Positions 24,482-32,977 of a stretch of DNA of 36,566 nt are shown here, in pieces. The stretch comes from an uncultured Phycisphaerales bacterium. GTDB lineage: Bacteria; Planctomycetota; Phycisphaerae; Phycisphaerales; UBA1924. The translations under genes and the position numbers were made by a program. Below the pieces are notes generated by a model. It was given only the letters and a program-made list of their open reading frames with translations. It was not told the DNA's origin and did not search any database. Where the stretch lies: the NCBI GenBank assembly GCA_903929885.1, contig CAIYWI010000052.1:1-36566 (forward strand), given 5' to 3'. Position 1 is the first letter of the stretch; the number at the start of each line of letters is the position of its first letter.

Positions 24482-25628
24482 CGTCCCGGCCGGCGGACGG
24501 TTCGGGCGGCCGCACGGCAGTTCCGGCCCCCGGCACCCAGATCTCGCCCATGTCCTGACCATCGACCACGCGACGCATGCCGAGGTAGACCAGCGAGGAC
24601 GCGGTGAAGAAGAGACTGAACGCGTAGGCCTGAGCGAGCAGGACTGGCAGGCCGTGCCAGAACTCGAGGATGGCCCGAGTGGCGAGGATCGACCAGGGGT
24701 GATCCGACGACGGAGACCGCAGGGCCGCGGCGGTCTCTTCGCCGAGAAAGGCGCGGCTCGCATCGGCGAAGACCGACGACGCGGCGGCGCCGATCGCGAA
24801 GACGAGCCAGCAGGCGAGGAGACCGACGGCGACGGACAGGGCCACGTAGAAAGTCAGGCGGACGAACGCTCCTCGGGCGTACGCGAGCACGCGCTGGATG
24901 GCGTCGAGCGCGTCGGTCCCTTCGGCGGCGACGCACGGAATCATCAACGCGGTGCCGAGGAGGGCGGCGAAGCCCAGGAAGACGGCGACGAAGGCGAGGG
25001 GCACGGCGAGCCCCATCAACGCCGCCCCGAGGACCTGCACATAGGGAATGGAGAGCAGGACCCACCCCGCGAGGGCGACCACGAGCAGGAGGGCGAGCAG
25101 GAGCAGCGTGGGCAGCACGACGGCGATGACCGAGGAATGAAGGCGTCCGACGGCCTCGAGCAGGATGCCCAGCGGCGAAAGGACACGGTGGCCGCCTCCA
25201 TGAAGGGCTGCCTGCCGGGCGATGGCTCCGCCGAAGGCCGAGGCGATGGCGAGCACCACGACCAGAACGGAGCCGGCGAGCCAAGGCCGACCCTCGAGTT
25301 CGGCGAGCGGAAGTCGCAACAGGATGTCAGCCGAGGCGGCGTGAATGCCCGCGCCGTCGAGTTGCGCGGCCGACTTGGCCAGGTACCGGAACGAGGCGGC
25401 GATCGCGTCGAGGGTGGACTCGACGACAGGACGTTCGCCCGAGAGCAGGTCGACGAGTCGAACGGCCCCCACCGCCAGCAGGCCCATGAGGACGGGGGTG
25501 AAGCGGGCGGCGAGCAACGGGGCCTGAAGGAGCCGGGGCCAGATCAAGCCGCTGACGAGATCGGCCAGCGCCACCCCGGGGGGGGCGGCATGGGGAAGGG
25601 GGCGTCGAGGGGGCTGAGAGGTGGCCAT
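24468..25628 (-). CDS. polytopic membrane protein of unknown function
   Basis: The 386-residue protein has about six to seven strong hydrophobic segments (near residues 45-62, 117-135, 160-195, 200-240, 262-290 and 335-360), separated by soluble stretches. It begins with a Pro-rich cytoplasmic tail and ends with a charged tail. I see no motif that gives a function. The family may be a planctomycete-specific membrane protein. The ATG at 25628 is the only good start. A small ORF is coupled downstream (14-bp overlap), and the PAP-CTERM gene is divergent 309 bp away. Confidence 0.75.
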   Translation of the reverse strand: MATSQPPRRPLPHAAPPGVALADLVSGLIWPRLLQAPLLAARFTPVLMGLLAVGAVRLVDLLSGERPVVESTLDAIAASFRYLAKSAAQLDGAGIHAASADILLRLPLAELEGRPWLAGSVLVVVLAIASAFGGAIARQAALHGGGHRVLSPLGILLEAVGRLHSSVIAVVLPTLLLLALLLVVALAGWVLLSIPYVQVLGAALMGLAVPLAFVAVFLGFAALLGTALMIPCVAAEGTDALDAIQRVLAYARGAFVRLTFYVALSVAVGLLACWLVFAIGAAASSVFADASRAFLGEETAAALRSPSSDHPWSILATRAILEFWHGLPVLLAQAYAFSLFFTASSLVYLGMRRVVDGQDMGEIWVPGAGTAVRPPEPSAGRDDESL

Positions 25629-25937
25629 GGCGTCGGTGCTGCGATGGGGACCCGGAACAGGTCAGATTAGCCCGCAAGTCGGGGGCGGGTCGGTGACCGG
25701 CGGGGTGGGTCTGTGCGGGTCGTGAGGAAATTGACGCCTTTTTGGTCTGTGCGGTTGGCACCGGGCCGAATCGGTGGCATGTTGCAGTTGTTCCCTTGCT
25801 GCGCGCGAAAGGCGCGTCGAGAGGCAAGCGACTCCCCTGCTCAATCTGGCCACCCTCACGCCGGCTCCGTATGGCCGGCGGGTTGCGTTGCCTTGCTCGG
25901 CTCGGCGTTTGCATTCGCGCCCGGCCAGGAGGTCGAT
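25629..25937. other. 309-bp intergenic region between divergent genes
   Basis: No gene is seen. It holds a TTGACG at 25731-25736 that could be a -35 element for the PAP-CTERM gene, though no matching -10 is evident. A hairpin CGCCGGC/GCCGGCG lies at 25859-25880 with an 8-nt loop, in the probable 5' leader, and AGGAGGT at 25927-25933 is a near-perfect ribosome-binding site. Confidence 0.5.
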
Positions 25938-26645
25938 ATGTCGACTGTTCGTTGCATGGCCGCAGCCGCGGCCCTGGCGTTCGCCTCGATGACGGCGAGC
26001 GCCGGCATCATCACGTTCAATTTCCCCGCGCCAGTGGGCGGCGGGTCGCTGCTGAACATCCGTTCGGCGGGCGGCTTGCCCGACTCGGGCCTGATGATCG
26101 CCGACCAGTCGGTGCCGCTCACCTTCACGGTGGACGCGACCGCCGAGGGTCTGGGCGTCACGACGTTCAACAACGCGCGAATGTTCATGACCATCACGCT
26201 GCCCCGCGCGACTCAGACCGGCGTGGATGTGTTCACCTCGAACATCTCGGGCACGTTCACGATCTACGACTACACGGGCGACACTCGCGTCGACATCCTC
26301 ACGGCGACGCTCAGCGGCGGCCAGTTCGTCAAGGCCCGCGGCTCGCACGTGATGGGATCCGACTCGGCCTCTGGCCTCACGTTCACCCCCGGCCCTCGCC
26401 TGTCGGCCATCCTGGGCGCCGACCGACAGCTCGTGGCCCCGCAGTTGGCCACCTTCGCGCTGTCCAACGTGCTGACCTTCGGCGGGAGTCCGGAGATCCT
26501 TCGCCCCGATCTCACGTTCGAGTCCTTCACGGCCACGCCCACCTTCAGCGGCAGTTCCGAGGTGCTGGTGATTCCGGCCCCCGGCGCGGCGGCCCTGGCC
26601 GGCATCGGCGGGCTGACGATCATGCGTCGCCGCCGCCGACGCTGA
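25938..26645 (+). CDS. exported protein with PAP/PEP-CTERM-type sorting signal
   Basis: The 235-residue product has a signal peptide (cleavage near ASA-G, residue 22) and a C-terminal tripartite tag at 211-235: VIPAP, a hydrophobic stretch, then six Arg. This is the exosortase-type (PEP-CTERM) arrangement with Ala in place of the central Glu, as often seen in planctomycetes. Such proteins are processed by an exosortase and exported to the surface or matrix; no exosortase gene is in the window. The middle is beta-rich, with many Thr, Phe and Gly residues, and has no recognised domain. The start ATG 25938 has AGGAGGT 4 nt upstream. A strong terminator follows. Confidence 0.85.
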   Translation: MSTVRCMAAAAALAFASMTASAGIITFNFPAPVGGGSLLNIRSAGGLPDSGLMIADQSVPLTFTVDATAEGLGVTTFNNARMFMTITLPRATQTGVDVFTSNISGTFTIYDYTGDTRVDILTATLSGGQFVKARGSHVMGSDSASGLTFTPGPRLSAILGADRQLVAPQLATFALSNVLTFGGSPEILRPDLTFESFTATPTFSGSSEVLVIPAPGAAALAGIGGLTIMRRRRRR

Positions 26646-26679
26646 TCTCGGCGTCGACCAAGTCCGAACGAATGCAACC

Positions 26680-26718
26680 GACGCCCGTCCCGCGCACGCG
26701 GGGCGGGCGTCGTCGTTT
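26680..26718 (+). terminator. strong rho-independent-like terminator after the PAP-CTERM gene
   Basis: A 14-bp stem (26680-26693 with 26698-26711, one T-G wobble) with loop GCAC is followed by GTCGTTT. It lies 34 bp after the stop and 19 bp before the prfB -10-like box. Confidence 0.75.
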
Positions 26719-26730
26719 CCGAGCGAGTGC

Positions 26731-26736
26731 TATGCT
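26731..26736 (+). promoter_or_regulatory. -10-like box of prfB (TATGCT)
   Basis: TATGCT ends 8 nt before the prfB ATG and no Shine-Dalgarno sequence is present, so the message is probably leaderless. Confidence 0.5.
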
Positions 26737-26744
26737 CTGTCCTC

Positions 26745-27864
<1,120 letters not shown>

Positions 27865-27953
27865 TGCGTCGGATGATGGTCCCCGCGAGGGGCTTGTTCA
27901 TGGGCGGAAGCGAGCGGCGACCCCGCTTTCCGCCCGGCAACGGAGGATCCCCC

Positions 27954-29903
27954 GTGCCCGGGCACGCCAAGGGCAGACTGCACGCCACCGCGCTCGCGAT
28001 CATGCTCGCGTCGTCGGCGTTGTCTGCGCAGGGAACGGCCGACCGGCAGCCCGACGAGGCAGTTGCGTTGGCGACGACGCTCGAAAATCCCGAGGTCGAT
28101 GGCGCCGCGAAGCGTGAGGCGGCGATCCGCCTGCTGGACCATGCCTCGACCAATCTGCTCGCGTTTGACTTGCTCGACCGGATGCTCGCGGGGCCGATCT
28201 CACCCGGCTCGGCCGCCGGCGCGATCGTCGCCGCCATCGCCTGGGCGGACGATCCAGCGCCGGCGCTGTTGCGATTGCTCGAGACCCGCGCCGACGGCAC
28301 GACGTCCGTCGAGGAGACCGTGGCCTTGCTCCGCGCAGTCGCCGCATTCCGTTCTCGTCATGCAGCTCGCGTGCTGGTGCGATTCGCGTCGCCCGACCGC
28401 CCCCGGGAGGTCGTGGAGGCCGCGAGACGGTCGCTCGAGGTGATGACGGGCCGAGACGACCTGCCCGCCGATCAGGGCGCCCTCGAGGCGTGGGTACGGT
28501 CGTTCGACGGCATGGGCGAGCTTGCCTGGCAACGCATGCTCTCGCTGCACTTGGCTCGCCGTACCGAACACGCACGGGCCGACGCGGCGATCCTCACCGG
28601 TCGACTGATCGACACGACGCGGCGGCTTCACCTGCTGACCCCCGCCGACAAGCGCGCCGCCCTGGTCGTGGAGTTGATGAAGGAGTCGCACCCTGCGCTC
28701 CGCGACGTGGGGTTCGAGTTGGCAGCCCGCGAGTTGGCAAACAACGGCAGCATCGACGCGTCGGTGGGCCGGGCGGCCGTCGACTTGCTCGCGAGCCCCG
28801 ACGCCTTTGCTCGCGGCCAAGCCGCACTGCTGGTGCGACAGATCGCGCCCCCCAATGCCGCCGACGCGGTCTCGCAGGCCCTCGCGAGGGAAACCGACCC
28901 GAACGTGGCATCGGACCTGCTGCTCGCGGCGACCCGATGGCCGACGCCCGCGTCGGTTGATGCGGTGCTGGCATGGCTGATCCGCGGCGGCCAGACCAGG
29001 CAGGCAGCCATCGAGGCCTGCCTGCAGATCACGCGGAGCGTGACCATCGCCAACGAGGATCGCGATCAGATGCTCGCGGCGGTCCGCAGCATTCCGCTCG
29101 AGGAGTTCACGCCCGCCGCCGCGACGCTCCTGGCGGATCAGGGCGACGCCCAGGACCGCCTTCGCGTCGCGTCGTTGCTGCAGCACGCGAGCGTCTCGGT
29201 GCGTCTTGCCGCGGCCGAGTCGCTGCTCTGGCACCCCGAACACGAGCAGGCGATCGTGGAGGCGGCCGAAGCGACGCCGGAACTTGTTCCCGTGGCCGCC
29301 AAGGCGTTGATGGTGCACGGCGCAAGGCGGGAGGATGTCATTCGGGTGATGAAGGCGCGGGCCGTCACGCCCGAGACGAGTCGGGCTGCCCTCGCGATGC
29401 TCGCCTCGACGACGCCCGCTCCCGATGTGCTCGCCGCGATCGAGGCCTGCTCCGACCGAGCGGTGCGATCGATCCTGTTGGCATCCTTGACCAACCCGAC
29501 TCGGGCCCTCTCGGAGCGTGCCGATCCGGAGGCCTTGGATGCCATCGTCAAGGGCGTGATCATGGCGGCCGAAGAGGACCTCTCGCTGGGCGACGCCGCC
29601 GCCGCGTTGGCGGTGCTCGATGCAGCCTCGTTCATCGACGCCTCCCCGCTGGCCGTGCGGGCGGCCTCGCTTCGGGTGACAGCCCTGCTCGCCACCGGCA
29701 AGGTCGAGCAGACTCGCTCGCTCGACGCCCCCCTTGCCGCGTGGCTGCGCGGCTTCGAGCTCGCCCGAGGCACTTCCAGCGCCGCCTCGGTCGCCGCGGC
29801 CCTGCTCGAGCGCTTCGAGGGCGGACTGTCCGACGCCGACCGAGACCGACTTCGCGCCGTCGTCGCGGCGGAGGCCTTCACGGGGCCCCCAAGACCCGAG
29901 TGA
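27954..29903 (+). CDS. exported alpha-helical repeat (HEAT-like) protein
   Basis: The 649-residue product has an N-terminal signal (GRLHATALAIMLASSALSAQG) and then a continuous run of Ala/Leu/Glu/Arg-rich helical pairs. These resemble degenerate HEAT-like repeats (for example KRAALVVELMKESHPALRDVGFELAARELA and SVSVRLAAAESLLWHPEHEQAIVEAAE). It is probably a periplasmic scaffold or binding protein; the partner is unknown. GTG 27954 is chosen because GGAGG at 27942-27946 lies 7 nt upstream and the signal peptide then starts properly. An alternative ATG at 27864 overlaps the prfB stop and would add 30 basic residues. It follows prfB closely and may share its transcript. Confidence 0.75.
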   Translation: MPGHAKGRLHATALAIMLASSALSAQGTADRQPDEAVALATTLENPEVDGAAKREAAIRLLDHASTNLLAFDLLDRMLAGPISPGSAAGAIVAAIAWADDPAPALLRLLETRADGTTSVEETVALLRAVAAFRSRHAARVLVRFASPDRPREVVEAARRSLEVMTGRDDLPADQGALEAWVRSFDGMGELAWQRMLSLHLARRTEHARADAAILTGRLIDTTRRLHLLTPADKRAALVVELMKESHPALRDVGFELAARELANNGSIDASVGRAAVDLLASPDAFARGQAALLVRQIAPPNAADAVSQALARETDPNVASDLLLAATRWPTPASVDAVLAWLIRGGQTRQAAIEACLQITRSVTIANEDRDQMLAAVRSIPLEEFTPAAATLLADQGDAQDRLRVASLLQHASVSVRLAAAESLLWHPEHEQAIVEAAEATPELVPVAAKALMVHGARREDVIRVMKARAVTPETSRAALAMLASTTPAPDVLAAIEACSDRAVRSILLASLTNPTRALSERADPEALDAIVKGVIMAAEEDLSLGDAAAALAVLDAASFIDASPLAVRAASLRVTALLATGKVEQTRSLDAPLAAWLRGFELARGTSSAASVAAALLERFEGGLSDADRDRLRAVVAAEAFTGPPRPE

Positions 29904-29942
29904 GCCGCCGCTGGGCACCAGACGGCGGGCGACAACGCTCGG

Positions 29943-30251
29943 TCACTCAAGATCGTACAGCAACGCCTGCAACTCGCCTCTCGCATGGGCGTCGCCGACG
30001 TCCCTCGCCTTGGCCATGCCCGCCTCGATGACCGCCCTGGCCTCGGCGACGCGTCCGGCGGTTGCCAACGCCTTGGCCTTGTGGTAGTAGGCGTAGCAAT
30101 AGCCGGGATCAGCCGCCAGACAGCGATCGAAGTGCTCGACGGCGCGGGCGGTGTCACCCACCTTGGCGTACTCCTGCGCCAAGCCGTAGAGCAGGAACGC
30201 GTCGTGCGGCTCGGCTTCCAGCAACTTGGTCAACTGCGCGATGGATGGCAT
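29943..30251 (-). CDS. small TPR-repeat protein
   Basis: The 102-residue protein has about two tetratricopeptide repeats: PHDAFLLYGLAQEYAKVGDTARAVEHFDRCLAADPG and CYAYYHKAKALATAGRVAEARAVIEAGMAKAR match the TPR pattern (Gly/Ala/Tyr at 8, Ala at 20, Pro at 32). TPR proteins mediate protein binding; no partner can be named. ATG 30251 is chosen for its purine-rich upstream GCGAGG; GTG 30272 is also in frame. It lies 21 bp after the Nudix gene on the same strand and probably shares its transcript. Confidence 0.83.
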   Translation of the reverse strand: MPSIAQLTKLLEAEPHDAFLLYGLAQEYAKVGDTARAVEHFDRCLAADPGYCYAYYHKAKALATAGRVAEARAVIEAGMAKARDVGDAHARGELQALLYDLE

Positions 30252-30272
30252 CGAACACAACCTCGCCTTCAC

Positions 30273-30695
30273 TCAGCGACGAATCTTCGCCGCACGCGCC
30301 AGCATGTCACGCTCGCCGCGATGAACCAATCGTCTGGCGGCGGCGGTCGGCTTCAGCCACGCCACCTCGTCCACCTCACCGCAGGACTCGAACGGGAGCA
30401 CCGTGTCCGCATTCATTCGCCAATAGAAGACCCACTTGGGTCGCCCCTTGACCTCGTAGCAGAGGGACCCGAGGAAGGCCTGCGGCGTGGCGAGGCAGCA
30501 GGCCTCCTCCCACACTTCCCGAACAGCCGCCACCAGGGCGTCCTCGCCTCGATCGAGCTTTCCCTTGGGAAGGCACCAATCGTCGTAACGGGGCCTGTGG
30601 ACGATCGCCACCCGACCTTTGGAATCAAAGACGACGCCGCCCGCTGCATACACCGCGCGGAGGGCCCGTGCCCGATGGGTCGACTGCTTTTTCAT
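30273..30695 (-). CDS. Nudix hydrolase
   Basis: Nudix enzymes cleave nucleoside diphosphates linked to another moiety. In the 140-residue protein the Nudix box runs from Gly45 to Cys67: Gly45, Glu51, REVWEE at 59-64. The Gly normally found after EEx is Cys66 here, while the metal-binding Glu residues are kept. WCLPKGKLDRGE resembles the branch related to diadenosine or inositol polyphosphate hydrolases. ATG 30695 is chosen; the longer frame to 30809 runs into the tRNA gene. The TPR gene follows. Confidence 0.88.
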   Translation of the reverse strand: MKKQSTHRARALRAVYAAGGVVFDSKGRVAIVHRPRYDDWCLPKGKLDRGEDALVAAVREVWEEACCLATPQAFLGSLCYEVKGRPKWVFYWRMNADTVLPFESCGEVDEVAWLKPTAAARRLVHRGERDMLARAAKIRR

Positions 30696-30783
30696 GGTTG
30701 TAAGACCTGCCCGAAGCCCTCCCCTTGCGAGGACGCGACGGCCGCGAGGGGCCGATCGGGGATGCACGGGAGCGAACTGCAAC

Positions 30784-30856
30784 GTCCTTGGCGGGAGTCG
30801 AACCTGCAACCTTTGGCTTCGGAGGCCAACGCTCTATCCAATTGAGCTACAAGGAC
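30784..30856 (-). tRNA. tRNA-Arg (anticodon CCG)
   Basis: On the minus strand this 73-nt stretch folds as a cloverleaf: acceptor GTCCTTG/CAAGGAC (7 bp perfect), U8-A9, D stem GCTC/GAGC, anticodon stem TTGGC/GCCAA with loop CTCCGAA (anticodon CCG, reading CGG), variable loop AGGTT, and T loop TTCGACT. The T stem GCAGG/CCCGC has one A-C mismatch. CCA is not encoded. A TAGGAT box at 30868-30873 lies 11 nt upstream. Confidence 0.93.
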
Positions 30857-30867
30857 AAGATTGGGCA

Positions 30868-30873
30868 ATCCTA
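30868..30873 (-). promoter_or_regulatory. possible -10 box of tRNA-Arg (TAGGAT on minus strand)
   Basis: TAGGAT on the minus strand ends 11 nt before the tRNA 5' end. A TTGAAG lies further upstream, but the 12-bp spacer is too short for a normal -35. Confidence 0.35.
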
Positions 30874-30914
30874 GGATCGCCACCGCTTCAAGGCGATTCG
30901 ACTGCATCCCTCCC

Positions 30915-32195
30915 GTGAGTCATCCTTCCACCGAAGCACGAAGCCCGCTGAACGCCCCCGCCACCGGCGACGGGGCGATTTTCGTCACGACGTTCATCAA
31001 CAGTCTGGGCACGGGGGTGGTGACCAACGGCATCTTTTTCCTGACCTCGGGGGCCTATGGGTTCAGCCGGACCCAGAACTACCTGCTGGGCATCGTGCTG
31101 GGGTTGACGTACATCGCAGGGGCATTGGCCACCGGGCCCTGCGTCGCCCGCCTTCGTCGCCGTGGGGTGTCGAGCCGCACGCTGCTGGTGGGCGTGTGCA
31201 TCGCGTTGGCCGCGTTGTGCGTCATTCCGTGGGCCGCGCGTCAAGGGGGCATCGAGGGGTCGTGGCCGATTTGGACGCTGGTGGTGCTCTACAGCCCGCT
31301 GACGGGGGTCCTGTGGCCGATCGTCGAGGGGTACTTGAGCGGGGGCAAGAGCGGGGAGCGGCTCCGGGCCGTGATGGGTCGCTGGAACGTGGTGTGGTCG
31401 GGCGCGGTGGTGCTCTCGTATTGGTTCATGTCACCCCTGATCGAGGGACACGCCGCCGAGACGATCGTGGCGTTGGGACTGCTGCACCTCGCGAGCGCGT
31501 GGGTGATCGCCGCGACATTCGCTCGCGAACCCGGCGAGCATCCGCTCGAGGCCCATGAGCCGCACCCGCCGGTGTATGGCCACCTGCTCATCACGCTTCG
31601 CATCATGCTGCCGGTGGCGTATGTGGTGTCGAGCACGCTGGGACCGTACCTGCCCGATGCGTTGACGGGACTGGGGGTCACGGCGTGGGCGCAGACGCTG
31701 GTGGCGAGTCTGTGGCTTGCGCCTCGCGTCATCACGTTCCTGGTGATGGAACGCTGGCATGGCTGGCACGGGCGATGGTGGGTCGTGGTCGTCGCGACCG
31801 GGTTGCTGGTCGGCGGCTTTTCGCTGGCGGTGCTGGCGCCGCTGGGGGGTCGCCTGGGCCTGTCGAATGGAGCGTGCCTTGCCGTCCTGATGGCGGGCCT
31901 CGTCTGCTTCGGCACGGGCATGGCGTCGATCTACACGGGGGCGTTGTACTACGCGATGGAGGTGGGCGACGCCGAGATCGATTCGGGCGGCCACCACGAG
32001 GCCCTGATCGGACTGGGGTATGCCGTGGGCCCGCTCTGTGGGATTCTGCCCTCGCTGGCCGCGGAGCGTGGCATGATGCCGCACGACGCCTTCCAGCCCG
32101 TCGTGCTCGGCGCGGTCTTCCTGATCCTGCTGGCGGCGACGAGCACCGTGCTGCGTCGCATCCATGCGATGGCCCGCTCGGCCGCCACGCCATGA
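30915..32195 (+). CDS. MFS-type transporter
   Basis: The 426-residue protein has about 12 membrane helices in two halves with a central cytoplasmic loop near residues 205-220 (EPGEHPLEAHEPHP). This is typical of the major facilitator superfamily. The loop after helix 2 has ARLRRRGVSSRT, close to the conserved basic MFS A-motif region. The substrate is unknown. GTG 30915 is chosen because the residues from the TTG at 30861 on overlap the tRNA upstream region and are not protein-like. Its stop overlaps the start of the ABC ATPase gene as ATGA, so the two are translationally coupled. Confidence 0.8.
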   Translation: MSHPSTEARSPLNAPATGDGAIFVTTFINSLGTGVVTNGIFFLTSGAYGFSRTQNYLLGIVLGLTYIAGALATGPCVARLRRRGVSSRTLLVGVCIALAALCVIPWAARQGGIEGSWPIWTLVVLYSPLTGVLWPIVEGYLSGGKSGERLRAVMGRWNVVWSGAVVLSYWFMSPLIEGHAAETIVALGLLHLASAWVIAATFAREPGEHPLEAHEPHPPVYGHLLITLRIMLPVAYVVSSTLGPYLPDALTGLGVTAWAQTLVASLWLAPRVITFLVMERWHGWHGRWWVVVVATGLLVGGFSLAVLAPLGGRLGLSNGACLAVLMAGLVCFGTGMASIYTGALYYAMEVGDAEIDSGGHHEALIGLGYAVGPLCGILPSLAAERGMMPHDAFQPVVLGAVFLILLAATSTVLRRIHAMARSAATP

Positions 32196-32953
32196 ATGAT
32201 GTAGCCGATCGAACCTCCCCGCTCCTCGAGATCCGCGACGTGGTCGTGGAGTTCGGCCACGGCCGGAACACTCGCCGCGTGGTCGACGGGGTGTCGCTGC
32301 GGCTTGAGGCCGGCCGCACGCTGGGGCTGGTGGGCGAATCGGGCAGCGGGAAGTCGACGCTGTCTCGGGTGGTCATGGGGCTGCTGTCACCGGCGTCGGG
32401 GCGGGTGCTGATCGACGGACTGAGCGTGCACGAGTCGCGGGGCGCGTCGCTCAAGGACATACGCCGCCGCGTGCAGATGATCTTCCAGGATCCGGCGGGC
32501 TCGCTCAATCCTCGCCTTCGGGTGCGCGACATCGTGGCCGAACCGCTGATCGTCCACGGCCTGCCCTTGAAGGACCGCGTGGGCGAGTTGCTGGAGGAGT
32601 GCGGCATGCCGGCCTCGAGCATGGATCGCTTCCCGCACGAGTTCAGTGGCGGGCAGCGTCAGCGGATCGCCATCGCCCGGGCCCTGGCCCTGCGTCCCGC
32701 GCTGGTGATCTGCGACGAACCCACGAGTGCGCTGGATGTCTCGGTGCAGGCGCAGATCCTGAACCTGTTGCAAGATCTTCAGCGATCGAGGGGCATGGCC
32801 TACCTCTTCATCACGCACGACCTGGGCGTGGTGGCGCACATGGCCGACCGCATCGCCGTGATGCGGGCGGGCCGCATCGTCGAGGAAGGAGACGCGTTAA
32901 GCGTGCTGACATCCCCCACTGACGGGTACACCAAGACGCTGCTTGGTTCGTGA
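32192..32953 (+). CDS. ABC transporter ATP-binding protein, oligopeptide OppF/DppF type, without partner genes
   Basis: The 253-residue ATPase has Walker A GESGSGKST (48-56), the Q-loop MIFQDPAGSLNPRLRV, the signature FSGGQRQ (151-157), Walker B LVICDEPTSALD (171-182) and the His switch THDLGVV. QDPxxSLNPR and EPTSALDVSVQAQ are hallmarks of the OppD/OppF/DppD/DppF peptide transporter ATPases. It is shorter than most (about 310-330) because it lacks the C-terminal Cys-rich extension. No permease, binding protein or second ATPase is next to it; its partner in the operon is an MFS protein. A terminator is not obvious before the convergent hldE. Confidence 0.9.
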   Translation: MNDVADRTSPLLEIRDVVVEFGHGRNTRRVVDGVSLRLEAGRTLGLVGESGSGKSTLSRVVMGLLSPASGRVLIDGLSVHESRGASLKDIRRRVQMIFQDPAGSLNPRLRVRDIVAEPLIVHGLPLKDRVGELLEECGMPASSMDRFPHEFSGGQRQRIAIARALALRPALVICDEPTSALDVSVQAQILNLLQDLQRSRGMAYLFITHDLGVVAHMADRIAVMRAGRIVEEGDALSVLTSPTDGYTKTLLGS

Positions 32954-32977
32954 CCTCGGTCCGCAACCCGCCTGGGT

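Noticed and set aside
25731..25760. Sigma-70 promoter built on TTGACG upstream of the PAP-CTERM gene
   Set aside because: No -10 hexamer lies at 16-18 bp; a sigma-54 reading of the GGCAC region also fails the spacing.
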